This document shows, piece after piece, positions 60,717 to 64,000 of a stretch of 64,000 bases of DNA. The translations under genes and the position numbers were made by a program. Source of the stretch: an uncultured Poribacteria bacterium (GTDB lineage Bacteria > Poribacteria > WGA-4E > WGA-3G); NCBI GenBank assembly GCA_951812525.1, contig OX638316.1, positions 3,466,506 through 3,530,505 on the forward strand. The letters run 5' to 3'. Under the pieces are notes generated by a model that made no database searches, had not been told where the DNA came from, and worked only from the letters and a program-made list of their open reading frames with translations. Each line of letters starts with the position of its first letter. The first letter of the stretch is position 1.

Positions 60717-63700
60717 CTATTTGATGATGAGCATCTTTCGTGGTGCGGATACCTCGTTTGCCCGCAGTTGGTAAAAGTAGATGCCGCTTGCGACGCGCTC
60801 ACCTAAGGCATTACGACCGTCCCAATACGCTGCACGAGTCCGATCCGTATAGTAGCCTTCAGGCTGATGCCCAAGTTCCAGATGGCGGATGAGCATACCC
60901 CTTGCATCGTAAATGAGAATCTGCACGTCGGTAGCACTTGCTAACTGATATGGAATCCATGTTTCAGGATTGAACGGGTTCGGGTAGTTAGGGAGAAGAC
61001 GCGTCTCATACGGTGTTGCTGATACCAAAAGGCTTTGGAGGAACGCGAGGACCCGTTGATACTTCAGTGAACCGTCGTTTTCTAACTGTAAACTATTAAT
61101 CTCTGCCTGAATCAATGCACGGTCCACTGCTGTTAACTTCATACCAATCTCTGGTGCTGCGAGGACTACAGCGTCATCCAGATTTGTTATTACAACAATC
61201 AGATCTGCAGCGTTAACCGTTCCATCTCCGTTGATATCAACTCTCGGGTTACTGGGAGGGCTTTGTCCCAAGGCTGCTGCCACTAACATCAAATCTGCGT
61301 TATTAACCCTGCCGTCCCCGTTTACATCAGATGACGGGCGCGTTGCCGAAGTGCCTGTGACGGGTGTTTGCGCGATCCCAAAGGCAATACCAGCCGGTTC
61401 ACCGAATCCTGTGAGAATTTCTTGGACGTTCGATCCGTCAAAGTTAGCACGCTGGATATTGCTTTCTGTAATGCTGCCCGCGGCAGGACTCCATACCTGA
61501 TCCGTCCAGTAAATCTTGCGTCTTGCTATGTCTAAAACTATCCCCGACGGTCCCGATAATCCTTCGACAAGCGTCTCGGTGTTAGAACCGTTAAGGTTTG
61601 CTCGCAAAATTTGTTTGCTTTCGTAGTCAGCCCAGTACATCTTGCCGCCCTTAGCATCTACAGCGATATCGTTGGGCATACGTACGCTTGTAACAAGGTC
61701 TTCGACGTTTGAGCCGTTGAGATTTGCGCGCTGAATTTTACCTGTCTCTGAGTCTGTCCAGTATACCTTACCGGCGAAACCGTCTAAGGCGAGACCTTCT
61801 GCAATGCCCAATCCTGTGACGATGTCTTGGACATTTGAGCCATTGAGGTTTGCGCGCTGAATTTTGCTTGACGAAACAGCACCTGTGGAAGGATTCCATT
61901 GCTGGGCTGTCCAGTAAATTTTTCCTCTAACGAGGTCCAAAGCAATTGACGATGGACCAGGCACTTCGGTGATAATGTCTTGAACGTTTGAGCCGTTGAG
62001 ATTCGCGCGTCGGATCTTACCTGTGTCAGTTTCTGTCCAATAGATTTCACCGCCCGTTAAGTCCAAAGCGATTGCAGATGAATCTGGCACTCCCGAGACG
62101 ATCTCTTCGACCTTTGAATTATTGAGGTTAACGCGTTGGATGTTGCCTGTCTGCTGATCTGTCCAGTATATTGCTGGACTTCCGATTGCGGTACCCGTCA
62201 GTGTGAAAGTCGGTTGGAGCGATGGTCCCGTACTGAAACTTACTGGTGCACGCAGTCCTGTAACAACGTCTTCTACACTTGAGCCATTGAGATCGGCGCG
62301 TTGGATTTTACCATCGGAATTCGTCCAATAAAGTTTACGTCCTGCGAAATCAACTGCGATGCCGAGTGGAGCTGAACCATTTATTGTCACAAGTTTTTCA
62401 ACGTTTGAACCGTTAGGGTTGGCACGTCGGATTTGTCCACTATTCCCGGTTGTGTTTGACTTTTCTGTCCAGTAAATCTTACCACTTGCAACAGCGATTC
62501 CCGTAAGTGAACCCGAACCTGTGGCGATATCTTGGCGGTTTGAACCGTTAAGATTCGCACGTCTTAGATTCGCGCCTTCCGACCAGTAGATTTTGCCGTT
62601 TTCTGTATCTACAGTGATATTTTCAGGGGATTTTAAGCCTGTGATAAAATTGGATTGGAAGCTTGAACCATCTAAGTTGAGACGTTGTATTTTACTTCGA
62701 CCGTTTGTTACATAAATCTTGTCCTTCGCGGCATCAATAGCGATGTCTTGGGCTACTATACCTCTTAATCGTCTAACAACTTCAAGGTTTGAGCCATCCA
62801 TATTGGTACGTTGGATCTTCCAGTTTAAATTGTTTAACTTCTCTGTCCAATAGAGTTTACCACTCGACGTATCTACAGCAATGCTGGTTGCATTCTGGAC
62901 ATCTGGAAGAAGAGGTTCTACTTCGTTGCCCGTCAGGCGTTGGAGCGTGCCAGTACGTGCTTCAACCCAGAACATGGGTGGACGATCAGACACATTGATG
63001 AGTGCCGTTGGAGAAGGCGGAAGATGTTCAGCACCCGGTGTTCCATAGCTAGGTGGACTAAAGTTGACGCGTCCGCTTGATGCTCGCCAGCCACCTTGTT
63101 GGGTGCCGTCAAGAGCATCTCCTGTTGTGTAATTAATTACCCGATACATGGATACGAGTGGACGACTCTGTGAAGTATTACCGCTGCGTCCAAGTACGTT
63201 CCAGCCTTTTTGGTTTGCCCTAGTTATATTGCTAACCCGATCAATAACCTTTGCCTGTGTATTAGCATTATAAGCGGGAGTAAAGGCATCGTCGGACAAA
63301 GAATTGGCGGAAGTGTCAGAGAAACGGAGATTTAAACTCCCCTCGGCGAAGGTGTAAGTCTGCCTTGAAGCATTGTAAAGTTCAATCCACTGTTTGTTGG
63401 GAGAGGTGCCATCAAGTCCCCACATAATTTCAGTGATAACAAGATCGCCGGATTTTGCTTGAGTGCCACCGGAAGATAGTGGATTTTGGTTTATATCTGC
63501 GATTAACTCAATCCGTCCCCCATCACGGAAAAAATTCGCCAAATTAGGAAGATCGGCATTCGTGGCATTTTGACCCATCGAGTAATACGAGCGATAGGTT
63601 CTAAAATCGCCACCTGTATTCACATTTTTTTGACCTGTGTGCACGAAGAGCACAAATTCACCGGGACGGATACTGAAACCTTCACGACTTAAATCAGACG

Positions 63701-64000
63701 GATTTTCAATGGCAAGTGTGGTACCAGTTGCAGCCACGAGTCGGTAGAGTTCAAGATCCATTTTCAAATCTGGATTCTGTTCGCGTAGTGTGCGAAGCGG
63801 GGTCAAATCACTAATCGGGTTCCCTGAGATCCATAACGCTTCCAGGTTTTCCAAACTCACAAGCGGTGCTGCATCCGTAATTTGATTCGTGTTGAGGTAT
63901 AATCTCCGTAATTGGGTTAAGTCCGCAAGTGTAGAAATATCGCTGATTTGATTGCCGCTGAGATTTAAGTTTGTTATTTGGGTCAAGTTCTTAAGGGGAG
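60717..64000 (-). CDS. Giant surface protein: LRR, lamin-tail, YWTD repeats, dockerin, sorting domain (5' end missing)
   Basis: The frame is open to the last base, so the N-terminus lies beyond the window and at least 1093 residues are seen. Domain order is as follows: leucine-rich repeats (LTQITNLNLSGNQISDISTLADLTQL and on), a lamin-tail domain (LVITEIMWGLDG...WIELYNAS), and about a dozen LDL-receptor-like YWTD beta-propeller repeats (KIYWTD...KIQRANLNGSNVEDIV). Two dockerin-type calcium loops (DVNGDGRVNNADL, DINGDGTVNAADL) come next. The C-terminal FlgD-like sorting domain carries LLPNYPNPFNPETWIPYQL and ends ISAPRKMLIIK-like. It is probably secreted and displayed on the surface for binding. 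The near-identical repeat units suggest recent internal duplication. Confidence 0.9.
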   Translation of the reverse strand, partial: PLKNLTQITNLNLSGNQISDISTLADLTQLRRLYLNTNQITDAAPLVSLENLEALWISGNPISDLTPLRTLREQNPDLKMDLELYRLVAATGTTLAIENPSDLSREGFSIRPGEFVLFVHTGQKNVNTGGDFRTYRSYYSMGQNATNADLPNLANFFRDGGRIELIADINQNPLSSGGTQAKSGDLVITEIMWGLDGTSPNKQWIELYNASRQTYTFAEGSLNLRFSDTSANSLSDDAFTPAYNANTQAKVIDRVSNITRANQKGWNVLGRSGNTSQSRPLVSMYRVINYTTGDALDGTQQGGWRASSGRVNFSPPSYGTPGAEHLPPSPTALINVSDRPPMFWVEARTGTLQRLTGNEVEPLLPDVQNATSIAVDTSSGKLYWTEKLNNLNWKIQRTNMDGSNLEVVRRLRGIVAQDIAIDAAKDKIYVTNGRSKIQRLNLDGSSFQSNFITGLKSPENITVDTENGKIYWSEGANLRRANLNGSNRQDIATGSGSLTGIAVASGKIYWTEKSNTTGNSGQIRRANPNGSNVEKLVTINGSAPLGIAVDFAGRKLYWTNSDGKIQRADLNGSSVEDVVTGLRAPVSFSTGPSLQPTFTLTGTAIGSPAIYWTDQQTGNIQRVNLNNSKVEEIVSGVPDSSAIALDLTGGEIYWTETDTGKIRRANLNGSNVQDIITEVPGPSSIALDLVRGKIYWTAQQWNPSTGAVSSSKIQRANLNGSNVQDIVTGLGIAEGLALDGFAGKVYWTDSETGKIQRANLNGSNVEDLVTSVRMPNDIAVDAKGGKMYWADYESKQILRANLNGSNTETLVEGLSGPSGIVLDIARRKIYWTDQVWSPAAGSITESNIQRANFDGSNVQEILTGFGEPAGIAFGIAQTPVTGTSATRPSSDVNGDGRVNNADLMLVAAALGQSPPSNPRVDINGDGTVNAADLIVVITNLDDAVVLAAPEIGMKLTAVDRALIQAEINSLQLENDGSLKYQRVLAFLQSLLVSATPYETRLLPNYPNPFNPETWIPYQLASATDVQILIYDARGMLIRHLELGHQPEGYYTDRTRAAYWDGRNALGERVASGIYFYQLRANEVSAPRKMLIIK

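Noticed and set aside
1-64000. tRNA, rRNA or insertion sequence genes
   Set aside because: No cloverleaf, rRNA-like segment, transposase or terminal inverted repeats around an ORF were found by eye. A tRNAscan and Rfam search would settle this.

Overview
The window is a gene-dense stretch of a Gram-negative-type bacterial genome of moderate GC content. It carries outer-membrane beta-barrels, a lipoprotein signal, Tat and Sec signal peptides and a predicted periplasmic PBP4. The mix of phytanoyl-CoA dioxygenase-like genes (three), a sulfatase, LamG proteins, Gfo/Idh/MocA and 2-hydroxyacid dehydrogenases, a large YWTD/dockerin/sorting-domain surface protein and many short hairpin repeats between genes resembles Candidatus Poribacteria or a related lineage. 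That placement is inferred from gene content only. No rRNA, tRNA, transposase or CRISPR array was seen.

Layout. 1-4254 (+): AI-2E-type permease (cut by the window edge), der with an unusual Arg-rich insertion, a 2-hydroxyacid dehydrogenase and an NCS2 purine permease. 4372-6563: two divergent PhyH-like dioxygenases around repeats. 6639-11077 (-): a likely nfi - unknown - sulfatase - alaC run with a consensus promoter, plus a 50-residue membrane protein. 11543-15656: an unknown gene, a NadD-like nucleotidyltransferase, mazG, an esterase and an unknown helical protein. 15847-21310: a thioredoxin-fold protein with an NAD-sugar epimerase, a zinc-ribbon/basic protein, cimA behind a possible coupled leader peptide, and dacB. 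21415-24147 (-): Mn-type SOD, a sulfite-oxidase-like molybdoenzyme (both with Tat-like signals) and a third PhyH gene, apparently one operon. 24418-30762: patatin, acyl desaturase, pckG and an Omp85 protein. 31088-37226 (+): a B12-type radical SAM protein, a fused double ABC ATPase, and an envelope cluster (LolA-like, YidD-like, TPR-membrane). 37283-43677: dehydrogenase, secreted TIM-barrel protein, two LamG proteins and an alpha-galactosidase-like protein. 43678-47071: AT-rich iteron-like repeats and a 995-residue protein of unknown function. 47652-56209: an exported dikinase-like protein, then a minus-strand run of a DUF98 protein, a thioredoxin/PDZ selenoprotein, DUF3500, a methyltransferase and a CBM9/DUF5916 barrel. 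56426-64000: a second TPR-membrane protein, a fused TRAP permease, a Gfo/Idh/MocA oxidoreductase and the 3' part of a giant LRR/LTD/YWTD/dockerin surface protein.

The most notable observation is at 54184-55515. Two reading frames that look separate are one gene interrupted by two in-frame TGA codons three codons apart, exactly where a thioredoxin-like active site is expected (U-V-P-U-E-S-C). A hairpin of bacterial SECIS type follows. I read this as a double-selenocysteine exported thioredoxin-like protein with a CxxCH haem motif and two PDZ domains. Other items worth attention are a shared C-terminal TTTWxKLKS tail on two unlinked LamG proteins, an exported glucan-water-dikinase-like protein with an EF-hand, 11-bp-phased iterons beside the 995-residue protein, and several dispersed hairpin repeat families.
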